Notes under the pieces: model-generated
Databases searched by the model: none
Told to the model about the DNA's origin: nothing
The model's input: the letters and a program-made list of their open reading frames with translations, nothing else
Translations under genes and position numbers: made by a program
From: an uncultured Bacteroidales bacterium
GTDB taxonomy: Bacteria; Bacteroidota; Bacteroidia; Bacteroidales; Paludibacteraceae
DNA length: 64,000 bases
Direction: 5' to 3'
Assembly: GCA_902782665.1 (NCBI GenBank)
Contig: CACZOA010000011.1
Coordinates: 1 to 64,000, forward strand
Shown here: piece after piece, positions 51,500 through 60,765 of the stretch
How positions within the stretch are numbered: the first letter of the stretch is position 1
Layout: each line of letters starts with the position of its first letter

Positions 51500-52936
51500 T
51501 TATTTCACAATCAAATCACTTGAATCTTTTTTAGATTTCATATTCTTCAAGAAGACCATAACTGTCATGATTGTCACTACAGCTCCTGCTGTATATGAGA
51601 TCGTTTTGTCGAGATGCAAACACTCAGGAGCGATAAAGATGTATGTAGAGCAAACCATTGTCATGAAGATTGCTGGCACAAATGTCACCCACCAATAGTT
51701 TCCTCTTTTTCTCAAGTAGACGGTGATCGCCCACAATGTGAATACCGACAATGCCTGATTACACCATGCGAAATATCTCCAGATCAGATTGAATCCCTCT
51801 TTGTCGCTGACACTGTAGATCAACACAATCAAAGTGACTGCAAAGATAGGCAAACTGATTGCCAATCTGCTTTTGATTGTTTTCTGCTCTTTATTCAAGA
51901 AATCAGCAACGATCAGACGTGCACTTCTCAATGCTGTATCTCCACTAGTGATCGGTGCAAAAACGACTCCTAAAAGTGCCAATACACTACCTACTTGACC
52001 CAACCAATTCGTTGTGATATTATCCACAATCAGTGCGGCATTGTTTTCTTCCATACCATGCTCGTTGAAGAAATAGTTGGCAGCGGCAGCCCAAATAAGA
52101 GCAACAATACCCTCTGTGATCATAGCACCGTAGAAGATCGGTCTACCATGTTTCTCATTTGTCATACAACGTGCCATAAGCGGACTCTGTGTGGCATGGA
52201 ATCCACTGATAGCTCCACATGCGATGCTCACAAACATCATTGGGAACAAAGGCATCGCATCCTCTCCTGCAGGATGTGTGTTCTCCAAACCATCCCAAAT
52301 CTCTGGTAGTGCAGGATTTGTCTTGACCAACATAACCAACACTCCTACAGCCATAAAAATCAATGCGATAGCAAATAGTGGATAAACCTTTCCAATAACT
52401 TTGTCTATTGGCAACAATGTAGCCAAGATATAATAGATGAAAATGACTCCGAACCATATAGTTGGATCAAGAGATGTCAGTTTTCCTAAAATAGCCGATG
52501 GACCACTTACAAACACAGCTCCAACAAGAATCATCAAGATCACAGTGAAGACACGCATTATCTTTTTTGCGTTCATTCCAAGATGACGGCCGATAATGTC
52601 GGGCAAACTCTCTCCGCCCTCTCTCAAACTCATCATTCCTGCAAGATAATCGTGTACGGCTCCAGCGAAAATACAACCGAACACAATCCACAAGTAAGAT
52701 GCGGCACCAAACTTAGCACCCATAATGGCACCAAAAATTGGTCCGAGACCTGCGATGTTCAAAAACTGAATCATGAAGATTCGCCATGTTGGCAATGGCA
52801 TGAAATCAACTCCATCCTGCTTCTCAATAGCTGGAGTAACTCTCTTAGGATCTGGGCCAAAGACGTTCTCAACAAACTTTCCGTAAAAGAAATAGCCCAA
52901 AATAAGTGCGACAAACGCAACGTAAAAAGAACTCAT
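51500..52936 (-). CDS. cstA: Carbon starvation protein A family transporter
   Basis: 478 residues with about 13 membrane helices. N-terminal GYFFYGKFVENVFGPDPKRV, IFGAIMGAKFGAASYLWIVF, DYLAGMMSLREGGESLPDII and CGAISGFHATQSPLMARC are CstA signatures. The family imports peptides or pyruvate (E. coli CstA and BtsT). This is the short form common in anaerobes; E. coli CstA is about 700 residues. It lies between terminators and is probably monocistronic. Confidence 0.92.
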   Translation of the reverse strand: MSSFYVAFVALILGYFFYGKFVENVFGPDPKRVTPAIEKQDGVDFMPLPTWRIFMIQFLNIAGLGPIFGAIMGAKFGAASYLWIVFGCIFAGAVHDYLAGMMSLREGGESLPDIIGRHLGMNAKKIMRVFTVILMILVGAVFVSGPSAILGKLTSLDPTIWFGVIFIYYILATLLPIDKVIGKVYPLFAIALIFMAVGVLVMLVKTNPALPEIWDGLENTHPAGEDAMPLFPMMFVSIACGAISGFHATQSPLMARCMTNEKHGRPIFYGAMITEGIVALIWAAAANYFFNEHGMEENNAALIVDNITTNWLGQVGSVLALLGVVFAPITSGDTALRSARLIVADFLNKEQKTIKSRLAISLPIFAVTLIVLIYSVSDKEGFNLIWRYFAWCNQALSVFTLWAITVYLRKRGNYWWVTFVPAIFMTMVCSTYIFIAPECLHLDKTISYTAGAVVTIMTVMVFLKNMKSKKDSSDLIVK

Positions 52937-52957
52937 CTTTTTCTAAAATAAAAAACT

Positions 52958-52979
52958 TGGGTGGACTCACGTCCACCCA
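52958..52979 (-). terminator. Terminator of the mannose-1-phosphate guanylyltransferase gene
   Basis: Perfect nine-base stem TGGGTGGAC / GTCCACCCA with loop TCAC, followed on the minus strand by a T-run, 13 bases after the stop at 52993. Confidence 0.85.
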
Positions 52980-52992
52980 TATTGATTAATTG

Positions 52993-54078
52993 TTAAATAT
53001 AATCTTCTCCAAAAGCTTCTTTTGTTTCACTTACATAATCGCGGATATGCTGTTCTTCCGACTTTCTGCAAATAAGCAGAACATTATCGTCGTCTACAAC
53101 AATCATATCATCCAAACCTTCCACGATCGCGATCTTGTTTTCAGCTAGGCTGATCACATTTCCTTTTGAATTATGATATTTCACCCTACCCTTCAATGTG
53201 GCGTTCTGATTCACATCTTTTGCGTCAGACAAATCGTAAAGACTGCCCCATGTGCCAAGGTCTGACCATCCGAAATCAGCCGCTATCACATTCACATTCT
53301 GTGCTTTCTCCATGATCGCATAGTCGATCGAAAGATTCTTGCTTGTCTGATAAATCGAATCGATATATTCCTGCTCTTTTGGTGTGTTGTAATAGCTGCT
53401 GCCAGCCTTAAACTTGTTCCAAATTTCTGGTTCATGCTGCTCGAACGCATTCGAAATAGCCTTCACATTCCACAAGAACATACCTGAATTCCACAAAAAC
53501 TCGTCGCTTTCAAAGAATATCTTTGCCAACTCCAGATTTGGTTTCTCTGTGAATGTCTTCACTTTGAAGATAGAATCTGTGGATGATCCGTTCTCGATCT
53601 GAATATATCCGTATCCTGTCTCTGGACGGGATGGCTTGATACCAAGTGTCATCAACACCTCATTATTGGCAGTGAAATTCAAACCTTTCTCAATTGTGTT
53701 TAGAAATTCCTGCTCTTTCAAAACCAAATGGTCCGACGGTGCGATCACAACGTTTGCATTTGGATTAAACGACGCTATCTTGTTCATTGCGTATGCAATA
53801 CAAGGTGCTGTGTTGCGACGTGCTGGCTCCAAAAGCAACTGACGTTCTGTCAACATTGGCAACTGCTCAAGAATCAAATCTTTATATTGTACGTTAGACG
53901 CAATAAAGATATTCTCAGTAGGTATGATCTTTGCAAAACGATCAAATGTCTGCTGCAAAAGAGTTCGGCCAGTGCCAAAGAAATCTAAAAACTGTTTTGG
54001 TCTGTTCGAACGTGAGCATGGCCAAAAACGTGTGCCTGCTCCACCAGCCATAATAACTAAAAATCTGTTCTTATCCAT
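52993..54078 (-). CDS. manC: Mannose-1-phosphate guanylyltransferase
   Basis: 361 residues. The nucleotidyltransferase signature MAGGAGTRFWPCSRSNRPKQ is at 10-29 (GGxGTRxWPxSRxxxPKQ), with NTAPCIAYA and APSDH downstream and DFGWSDLGTWGSLY near the C-terminus. It forms GDP-mannose for glycan, capsule or LPS synthesis. It lacks the C-terminal isomerase domain of bifunctional ManC enzymes. It starts 6 bases after the BI-1-like gene on the same strand, so the two are co-transcribed. Confidence 0.93.
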   Translation of the reverse strand: MDKNRFLVIMAGGAGTRFWPCSRSNRPKQFLDFFGTGRTLLQQTFDRFAKIIPTENIFIASNVQYKDLILEQLPMLTERQLLLEPARRNTAPCIAYAMNKIASFNPNANVVIAPSDHLVLKEQEFLNTIEKGLNFTANNEVLMTLGIKPSRPETGYGYIQIENGSSTDSIFKVKTFTEKPNLELAKIFFESDEFLWNSGMFLWNVKAISNAFEQHEPEIWNKFKAGSSYYNTPKEQEYIDSIYQTSKNLSIDYAIMEKAQNVNVIAADFGWSDLGTWGSLYDLSDAKDVNQNATLKGRVKYHNSKGNVISLAENKIAIVEGLDDMIVVDDDNVLLICRKSEEQHIRDYVSETKEAFGEDYI

Positions 54079-54084
54079 TTTTAA

Positions 54085-54816
54085 TTAGTCTCTGCTTCGT
54101 CCTAAAATTTTCAAGATATAAAGGAATAGGTTGATGAAGTCCAAGTATAGCTCCAAAGCGCCATACACTACCCATCTCTGCTGATCTTCCTCTGCCAAAT
54201 AGTGGAAACCTCCATTCTTCAATTTCTGTGTGTCATACGCAGTCAAAACTACGAATACACCTACCATAGCATAGTTGATTATCCAATCTAAAGTAGAACT
54301 AGCCATGAACATATTCACAATTGTAGCGATGATTCCTCCAATCAAAATGAAGAATGCTATTCTTCCGATAGTAGAAAGATCTTTCTTAATCTTGTATCCA
54401 ATGAATGAACATGCTCCGAATGTACCTGCGGTTATGAAGAATGCAGTCTCAATCAATCCCAATTCATAAACTAGGAATATCGCAGACAATGTCAAACCGT
54501 TCACAATCGAATATATGACAAACAAGATATTCAATGTCTTAGCCTCAAACTTTTGAATTCCTGCACTGATTGCGATGACAAGACCAAGTTCAACCAATGC
54601 CCAAATCCAGAATGAACCAAGGAAAATGTTGCGCAATGTCTCTGAATGTGCCACTACCCAAGCAGAAGCTCCAGTCAAAAGCAATGCATAACACATCATC
54701 TTATAAACCGATGTCATATATTTTGATAGAGCTACCTTCTCATGATCAACATACTGTCCTTCAGAAGTAGAGCTATTGATCCTCTCTTCTTTTGAATAAT
54801 TTTCTAGTTCTCCCAT
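54085..54816 (-). CDS. Bax inhibitor-1/YccA family membrane protein
   Basis: 243 residues with seven predicted membrane helices after a 30-residue polar N-terminus. Family signatures include SAIFLVYELG, TAGTFGACSFIGYKIKKDLS and GVFVVLTAYDTQKLKN, which carries the Asp of the pH-sensing site, and ALELYLDFINLFLYIL at the end. YccA-like proteins modulate the FtsH protease, and BI-1 relatives form calcium-leak channels. The exact role here is unknown. Confidence 0.92.
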   Translation of the reverse strand: MGELENYSKEERINSSTSEGQYVDHEKVALSKYMTSVYKMMCYALLLTGASAWVVAHSETLRNIFLGSFWIWALVELGLVIAISAGIQKFEAKTLNILFVIYSIVNGLTLSAIFLVYELGLIETAFFITAGTFGACSFIGYKIKKDLSTIGRIAFFILIGGIIATIVNMFMASSTLDWIINYAMVGVFVVLTAYDTQKLKNGGFHYLAEEDQQRWVVYGALELYLDFINLFLYILKILGRSRD

Positions 54817-54961
54817 ATCCTTTTTGTTATTTAGTTACGCAAGTTTTATTTTTCTGCAAAAATAATCAAAAAACGCTTTCTTTGAAAATGTGAATTTGAT
54901 TTTTAGAAATTTTTAAGAAAACCCATATCCGATAGTCAATTTGCAGATGTTTTTGTTTTGA

Positions 54962-56149
54962 TTATTCGTTTGTATTAAGCTGATACTCGTTTGTACCGTG
55001 CAATTTTACATTGAATGTCATGATCTCACCCTGTCTGTCGACGGTGACTTTCACCTCATCGCCTGGGCTGAATCGCGTCAATCTGTCTTGGATCTCAGCC
55101 ACTGATTTCACTTTAGCGTTGTCGACGGCAATGATGACATCTCCGTTCTGCATTCCAGCATCTTTTGCTCCTCCATTTTGTCCGACTTCCACAACAAAGA
55201 CTCCATCCAGACGGTTGACATAGTTGGCTTTAGCAAACTCGTTTGAGATGTCTGTTATCACAATTCCAAGCAACGCTCTCTGTACAGATCCAAACTGTTT
55301 CAAGTCTGACACAATCTTTGTCATTATCGACACCGGAATCGCAAACGCATATCCTGCGAATGAGCCTGTCTGTGAGGCAATGGCGGAATTTATACCGACC
55401 AATTCTCCATTCAAGTTCACAAGCGCTCCTCCACTGTTTCCTGGATTCACTGCGGCATCTGTCTGAATGAATGATTCTATCTTCATGTCTCCAGACAAAA
55501 TATTGATATTACGTCCTTTGGCACTCACAATTCCAGCAGTCACTGTTGATGTGAGGTTAAACGGATTACCCACCGCCAACACCCACTCTCCTACTTTCAG
55601 ATTGTCGGAATTGCCAATTTCAATTGGAGAAAGATCCTCTGCTTCTATTTTAAGCAAGGCCAAATCTGTTGATGGATCCAAACCTATGATTTGTGCTTCA
55701 AACTCTCGTTTATCATTAAGAGTGACAGTCACACGGTCGGCTCCCTGCACTACGTGGTTGTTCGTCACTATGTAGCCGAGATTGTCAAGTATCACTCCCG
55801 AACCAGAGCCAACCGGTCTTGGATTTGTGTTTTGTGGCTGGCGACGTGGCTGTCCGAAGAATGAACCGAACAAATCCTCCAGAGTCACGACATTGGACTG
55901 TCTGCCTTTGGAATATGTGATGATATGGACAACTGAATTAAGCGATTTCTCTGCAGCGACAGTGAAATCAACTCCCGTCGAGACATATTTTGCTGAAGAA
56001 CTTGAAGAATTAACCGCAGTAGACTCTCTCAACAAAGCATTTGTATCGTTATCGGAAGAAAGCTTTGTATGCTCCTTGCATGACAGAAGCAATGATGAAA
56101 AAATGGCAATCGAACATGCCGTCAAAACACTCCTTTTCATACCCTTCAA
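54962..56149 (-). CDS. Deg/HtrA family periplasmic serine protease, lipoprotein
   Basis: 395 residues. Lipobox LLLSC (Cys24) instead of the usual cleavable signal, a low-complexity linker, then a trypsin-like domain with His132 (TNNHVV), Asp162 (TDLALLKIE) and Ser239 (NPGNSGGALVN), a complete triad. One PDZ domain follows (about 285-385, DGVFVVEVGQNGGAKDAGMQ and GDVIIAVDN). DegP has two PDZ domains and DegS has one. It degrades or refolds envelope proteins. Start taken at 56149; ATG at 56140 is also possible. Confidence 0.92.
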   Translation of the reverse strand: MKGMKRSVLTACSIAIFSSLLLSCKEHTKLSSDNDTNALLRESTAVNSSSSSAKYVSTGVDFTVAAEKSLNSVVHIITYSKGRQSNVVTLEDLFGSFFGQPRRQPQNTNPRPVGSGSGVILDNLGYIVTNNHVVQGADRVTVTLNDKREFEAQIIGLDPSTDLALLKIEAEDLSPIEIGNSDNLKVGEWVLAVGNPFNLTSTVTAGIVSAKGRNINILSGDMKIESFIQTDAAVNPGNSGGALVNLNGELVGINSAIASQTGSFAGYAFAIPVSIMTKIVSDLKQFGSVQRALLGIVITDISNEFAKANYVNRLDGVFVVEVGQNGGAKDAGMQNGDVIIAVDNAKVKSVAEIQDRLTRFSPGDEVKVTVDRQGEIMTFNVKLHGTNEYQLNTNE

Positions 56150-56476
56150 TTTTTTTATTACCTTTCTACAAAAATAACGAAATTAAAGCTTTTTTATTGT
56201 GTGAAAAGATGAATTTTCTCCAAACTCGTACAAATAGACATCACAATCAAACTAAATGTTAAATAACTATTTACTTTAGTTATCAAATAGAGAATTGTTA
56301 ATGGTCCGTTTTATTAATTTGAACCTATCCGCCCTCTTCAGTCCAAAGAAAAATAAGATACTATGATCTATATAACAACTTGTTTGTTCGTTTTCCGAGC
56401 ATCACCAAACATGTATGCTGTTTTCTGTTTAAACCAATAATTTGAGAATGAAAAACATGTGTACAGTACATCTGTA
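56150..56476. other. 327-base intergenic region between the protease and the GTPase operon
   Basis: AT-rich, with the protease promoter presumably near 56160-56230. No clear terminator hairpin was found downstream of the operon ending at 56477. Nothing else recognised. Confidence 0.4.
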
Positions 56477-58246
56477 TTACGCAATCACAATTCTTCTCAC
56501 AAAATCACTCTTTTTGAAAGACGGGATTGTTCCAATCACAAATTTATCCGCCTGCATATCGCATACATAATAGATATTGTCGTTGTACGAGAAGACATCA
56601 TTACGTATCGCTCCACACAAATCTGGACAAACATTCTCTTTTTCTGCCACTTCCAACGCCACTCGTCCGTCTCGCGACTGAAGTATATTGACTTTGTAAT
56701 CCATTGTTGCATAAATTGTTGCAGCAAGCATCGCACGATCCATGGCTGTCGCTTTTTTGCTGTATAGTATCTCTTCCGCAGAACGGAGTCTGCCAGATGT
56801 CAAACTGTTCTCCACTCTTTCAAATGACTCTCTGTCTTGAACAAAATCCAGTATCATCTGCATCCTCTGCACACTCGACAATCCTCGTCCGAGAGTTATA
56901 TCGTCCACAAACCAACAGATCTTTTTTATATGCAATGAATCTTTCTCTTCCTCGACGAAATATTTTGCCACATCAGCAGGATCCCCGTCGGAATTCAACA
57001 GTTCTGAATTATCATAACCAGCTGTCAATCTCAACATCTTCTCTTTGTCAAACTTCAGGCGGAGCACGCATTTGTTGTTTGCATTCAACCCTGAAATTGT
57101 CCAATCATAACTGTTGATCGCAAACAGATTGGTATTCGGATTCGGCTCGTCAGCACCGTCGTCTACTCTATTATCATCAATCTCATTCTGCTTTAGCATC
57201 GGAATCAATGGATCGTCTACTTTCCACAAATTATAATTGTATCTGCCATAAGTCTGAACGGTCAGCAAAATGCTAAAGAACTCCAGATATTTGTAGTAAA
57301 TTATAGAAAGAAAGATGCCTACTATCGAAATCACTTCAAAAATTCTTTGGGAAGTTCTCATTCCTGTGCATCTGTTGAGCAAACGTAGAAATTGTGTGAA
57401 TTTTGTATTTTTATATGTCGACTCAACATGTATTTCATACAAAATCCACCACATTAATGAGAAAACAAGTGGACTAACGACCATAATAAATGGGAAAAGT
57501 AAATCCTGATATGGGAAAATCAACACAACAGGAATATAGATGGCTGTAAAGAGCAACAATGCAAGATATACAGTCTCTTTCTTTTGTGGTTTTTTATGAG
57601 TAGCGTGCGAGCCATCTGCCACTGTTTTGTCAAGACGCTTATGTATATCGTCCTGAATAGCAAGGTATCCACACATCAGTTTACGCATCGGCAGAATCTG
57701 GTCAACTTCTTTTTTTAGCCTTCCAAACTCTCTGATTTTATAGAATTTTCTATCAGTCTTAATTTCAGACGCGTCTTCCGAGTCTTCGCCATCACTTTTT
57801 ATTAGAGCTTCCTTCTTTACCTGTTTCTCTATAACAGCTTTATAATCATGTCTGGAAAAGAATGCCAAGAACCAATTCTTTATCTCCTCAAACGATAGTT
57901 TGCCAGCACTCTCATCAACACTTTTCAATCCTACCTGACATCCTTTAAACACCTCGTCGTCTGCCACCCACGATTCTATTGGTTCAAAGTCTACAATCAC
58001 ATCATCCTCAAACTCTTTTCTGATGTGTATTTCGGCCTTATTATTTTTGATATAAATATGGCCAATCGGATTCACTGTTTCAGGGAAGAACGAATCATAA
58101 ATGGCATAGCAATCCTTCTCGCACTGTATTCGACACTTGTCGACCTGAGTTCGAGGCCAAAATTTATACCATATAAAGCAGCCCAACGCATATAGTAGCG
58201 TCGGGATCAGGATTCCACCCAATATCATCAATATTAGATCACTCAT
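56477..58246 (-). CDS. Membrane protein with degenerate transglutaminase-like domain, partner of the tubulin-like GTPase
   Basis: 589 residues. Membrane helices at about 4-28, 225-244, 249-271 and 303-328, with a soluble domain between the first two. The C-terminal ~145 residues follow the transglutaminase-like pattern: SSVQRMQMILDFVQD (457-471), AEEILYSKKATAMDRAMLAA (490-509) where relatives have GDCEDKA, GRVALEV (527-533) where they have GHVAVGV, and IYYVCDMQADKFVIGTIP (558-575) where they have a Y-x-ETT...IGxIP block. The catalytic Cys is replaced (Ala501) and the His is Arg528, so it is predicted inactive. Start overlaps the stop of the previous gene by 4 bases. Domain call is by pattern only. 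Confidence 0.65.
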   Translation of the reverse strand: MSDLILMILGGILIPTLLYALGCFIWYKFWPRTQVDKCRIQCEKDCYAIYDSFFPETVNPIGHIYIKNNKAEIHIRKEFEDDVIVDFEPIESWVADDEVFKGCQVGLKSVDESAGKLSFEEIKNWFLAFFSRHDYKAVIEKQVKKEALIKSDGEDSEDASEIKTDRKFYKIREFGRLKKEVDQILPMRKLMCGYLAIQDDIHKRLDKTVADGSHATHKKPQKKETVYLALLLFTAIYIPVVLIFPYQDLLFPFIMVVSPLVFSLMWWILYEIHVESTYKNTKFTQFLRLLNRCTGMRTSQRIFEVISIVGIFLSIIYYKYLEFFSILLTVQTYGRYNYNLWKVDDPLIPMLKQNEIDDNRVDDGADEPNPNTNLFAINSYDWTISGLNANNKCVLRLKFDKEKMLRLTAGYDNSELLNSDGDPADVAKYFVEEEKDSLHIKKICWFVDDITLGRGLSSVQRMQMILDFVQDRESFERVENSLTSGRLRSAEEILYSKKATAMDRAMLAATIYATMDYKVNILQSRDGRVALEVAEKENVCPDLCGAIRNDVFSYNDNIYYVCDMQADKFVIGTIPSFKKSDFVRRIVIA

Positions 58247-60765
58247 GCCTTGTATTCATAATTAATTCCTCCAAGTGCATCCCATGGAGTAAACTCTTCC
58301 TCTGTTGAATCTTCTATATATTGGCTAAAAATTTCATCTCTATAAGATGACGGTGCTTCTTGAATCAGATCATCTTCCTCCTCATAATTACATTTCAATC
58401 TCCAATCTATCTGATCCTCAATCTTTTGCCATGTAACAACAAACAGATATGGATCTGTATTATGCTGTTTGCAAACTAATGGATCAAGCTCATATCTGCG
58501 TGCTTCATCCATTTCAAACAATTCATGTCTGGCTTTTGCTGCAAATTCTTTATCTGCGGCACGAAGCAACATTGGCTCCTCGTCATTCGTAGTGATGAAC
58601 ATGCCATTGATTTCGGCCATTTTGTAAAGCGGACGGAATGTGATGCAGTCGCCATAATCACGATGGAAATCAGCGAAGTCTTTTGGTACATTCGGCAGAT
58701 TATCCGTGAAGCATTTCTCTATGCGACGGTGCAACATCTCGTAATCATCTGTCGCTTTTTCTGCTTCATAATCAGCGTCTTCCTTGCCAAACAAACGGTT
58801 TCCTGGAAGTGTCACAATCTCTGATATGAACTTGTCAGCAAACAATTTCTGCAGCATATCCTTGTAATCCTCTTTCGTAAGTTCTGATAGTTTACGCGTC
58901 TTACGATTCAGATAAAGCATCGGTTCAAGCAATTCTGGATTTTTTACCAATGTCTCACCTTCAAACTTTGCCTGGGTGAGATGTTGGTTGAACATTGTCT
59001 CCTTTACATCAACTGTCCACCAATCTGGTTTTTCCATTGACAATTCACGTTTCGCCTTATCAATAAGCTTCATGACATGTCGTTTCTGCTGAGAACAGAA
59101 ATCGTAAAGATCATTGTAAAGATAATCAACCTGGTCCTCATAGTCCTGACGCATATTCCTATTTACCTCAAGCAATGTGTTCGCAAGCAACATCATCTTT
59201 AATTTTTTGATATACTTACAGTTACGAACATATTTACCTATAGAGTAAAACCAAGGCGTCACAGCACCATAGATCATATAAAAAATATTAATCGCATCAT
59301 ATTCTACATATTTTCGATATTCCGGAAGATAATCTTTAATGAACTGAATAAGCAGTATGATAGTTATCACTACCGTTATACTTGTCATTAGTGTGCGCGT
59401 GAGCAATCCAAGCAATGGTGGCTCAGAATCAATCACTGCACTTATTTCCTTCACTATATCTGTATTTCTCTGTTCTGAAGATCTACCCTCGTCATATTTA
59501 AAATCCAGATAAAAATCCTGGATGAACTTTGGACATTTGACAATATCTTCCTTATCCTCTTTTGCTCGCTCCTTATACTTGCAGATCTCTTCCTGAATAG
59601 CGTCATAATACGCAAGTGTCTGAGGCAGAGTGACATCCGGATTGTATGAACTTCCAATAAAATATGAGGCAGACTCACGGATTGTGCTTGCGGCACGCTC
59701 ATAGATTGCTTCACGATTCTTCACCATCGTGTCGACGGATTTGTATCTCAACGAATACGAAATCTGCTGATGTCGTTTCACCAGTGTCGACGGAAGATGT
59801 TTCAGATATGTCTGGAAATAGTCACGAAGCAGATTGTATCTGTAGAAATCATAGATCGGATGTGGATCAGGATTCTCATAAAGTTTGTTGAAGACGTCGC
59901 ACAAATCGCAACCTGACTTTAGTTTTCCACTCACTTTCGCAACATTACGCGCTATCTCATCATCTTCTGCTATGTCATTATTAATGAAATCATAATCGAG
60001 ATCTTTGTCACGCAACATCGCTTTCAATAAATTGCGTCGGATTTCCCAAGCATACATATTATGTTGGGCATTGCCATCATAGAAGACAGATGCCGCGCCA
60101 AGTGAATAGTAGCCATTCTGTGTGGCGAGATCGTTGCCAAACACTGTGGCATCATTATCTCCACAGAAGTATACCGACAACATATATTGGAACAACAAAT
60201 CTGTCAACTCATTGGTTTGCAATTGACAATAGAATCTGTTCGCAACGTACTGATTCTCCTGATACAACACAACTCTGGCAAACTTTTTCTTTGCCATCAT
60301 AACATTGAGCTGTTCAAGAAACTTCACACATCTGCGTTTGTGCTGCAAGTCGTGAGATTGGTTGATTGACTCCTTCACACACAACATTCCCGTCTGCTCT
60401 AATCCACGATTTAGATGAGTGGAGAGAATGTCTCCGAATTTTTCATCCAGAATTGTCGGCAACAGATGGAAAATCTGCTGTGTCAGTTTTTCTTCCGCAT
60501 TACCGAGAATACAGACCTGAAGATTGATGAACGGAAATCCCTTTTCTAGGAAATAGTTCACCATACGCTGCCCTTCCCTTACCGTATAATCAATTGTCGC
60601 ATCAAAGGAATCTTTGTCTTCTATTCCTCCGACGCATCGACGATTGGCAAGGTTGGTCACACGCCAACAGTGACGCTGCTCGCGAGAAAGTTTGCGGAGA
60701 TTTTCCGCCAACCTCTTGCGAACATCTATATCCTCATTAAGATTTATTACCCAAACAGGTGTCAT
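58243..60765 (-). CDS. Large membrane-anchored partner of the tubulin-like GTPase
   Basis: 840 residues, no family recognised. The N-terminal ~450 residues are soluble and mixed alpha/beta, beginning PVWVINLNEDIDVRKRLAEN, with no P-loop or tubulin signature seen. Two membrane helices lie at about 452-476 (TRTLMTSITVVITIILLIQF) and 491-509, followed by a ~320-residue helical C-terminal domain with an acidic end. It starts in the stop codon of the GTPase gene (TGATG, one shared base) and overlaps the next gene by 4 bases, so the three are translated together. Probably links the GTPase to the inner membrane; this is inferred from order and topology. Confidence 0.7.
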   Translation of the reverse strand: MTPVWVINLNEDIDVRKRLAENLRKLSREQRHCWRVTNLANRRCVGGIEDKDSFDATIDYTVREGQRMVNYFLEKGFPFINLQVCILGNAEEKLTQQIFHLLPTILDEKFGDILSTHLNRGLEQTGMLCVKESINQSHDLQHKRRCVKFLEQLNVMMAKKKFARVVLYQENQYVANRFYCQLQTNELTDLLFQYMLSVYFCGDNDATVFGNDLATQNGYYSLGAASVFYDGNAQHNMYAWEIRRNLLKAMLRDKDLDYDFINNDIAEDDEIARNVAKVSGKLKSGCDLCDVFNKLYENPDPHPIYDFYRYNLLRDYFQTYLKHLPSTLVKRHQQISYSLRYKSVDTMVKNREAIYERAASTIRESASYFIGSSYNPDVTLPQTLAYYDAIQEEICKYKERAKEDKEDIVKCPKFIQDFYLDFKYDEGRSSEQRNTDIVKEISAVIDSEPPLLGLLTRTLMTSITVVITIILLIQFIKDYLPEYRKYVEYDAINIFYMIYGAVTPWFYSIGKYVRNCKYIKKLKMMLLANTLLEVNRNMRQDYEDQVDYLYNDLYDFCSQQKRHVMKLIDKAKRELSMEKPDWWTVDVKETMFNQHLTQAKFEGETLVKNPELLEPMLYLNRKTRKLSELTKEDYKDMLQKLFADKFISEIVTLPGNRLFGKEDADYEAEKATDDYEMLHRRIEKCFTDNLPNVPKDFADFHRDYGDCITFRPLYKMAEINGMFITTNDEEPMLLRAADKEFAAKARHELFEMDEARRYELDPLVCKQHNTDPYLFVVTWQKIEDQIDWRLKCNYEEEDDLIQEAPSSYRDEIFSQYIEDSTEEEFTPWDALGGINYEYKA

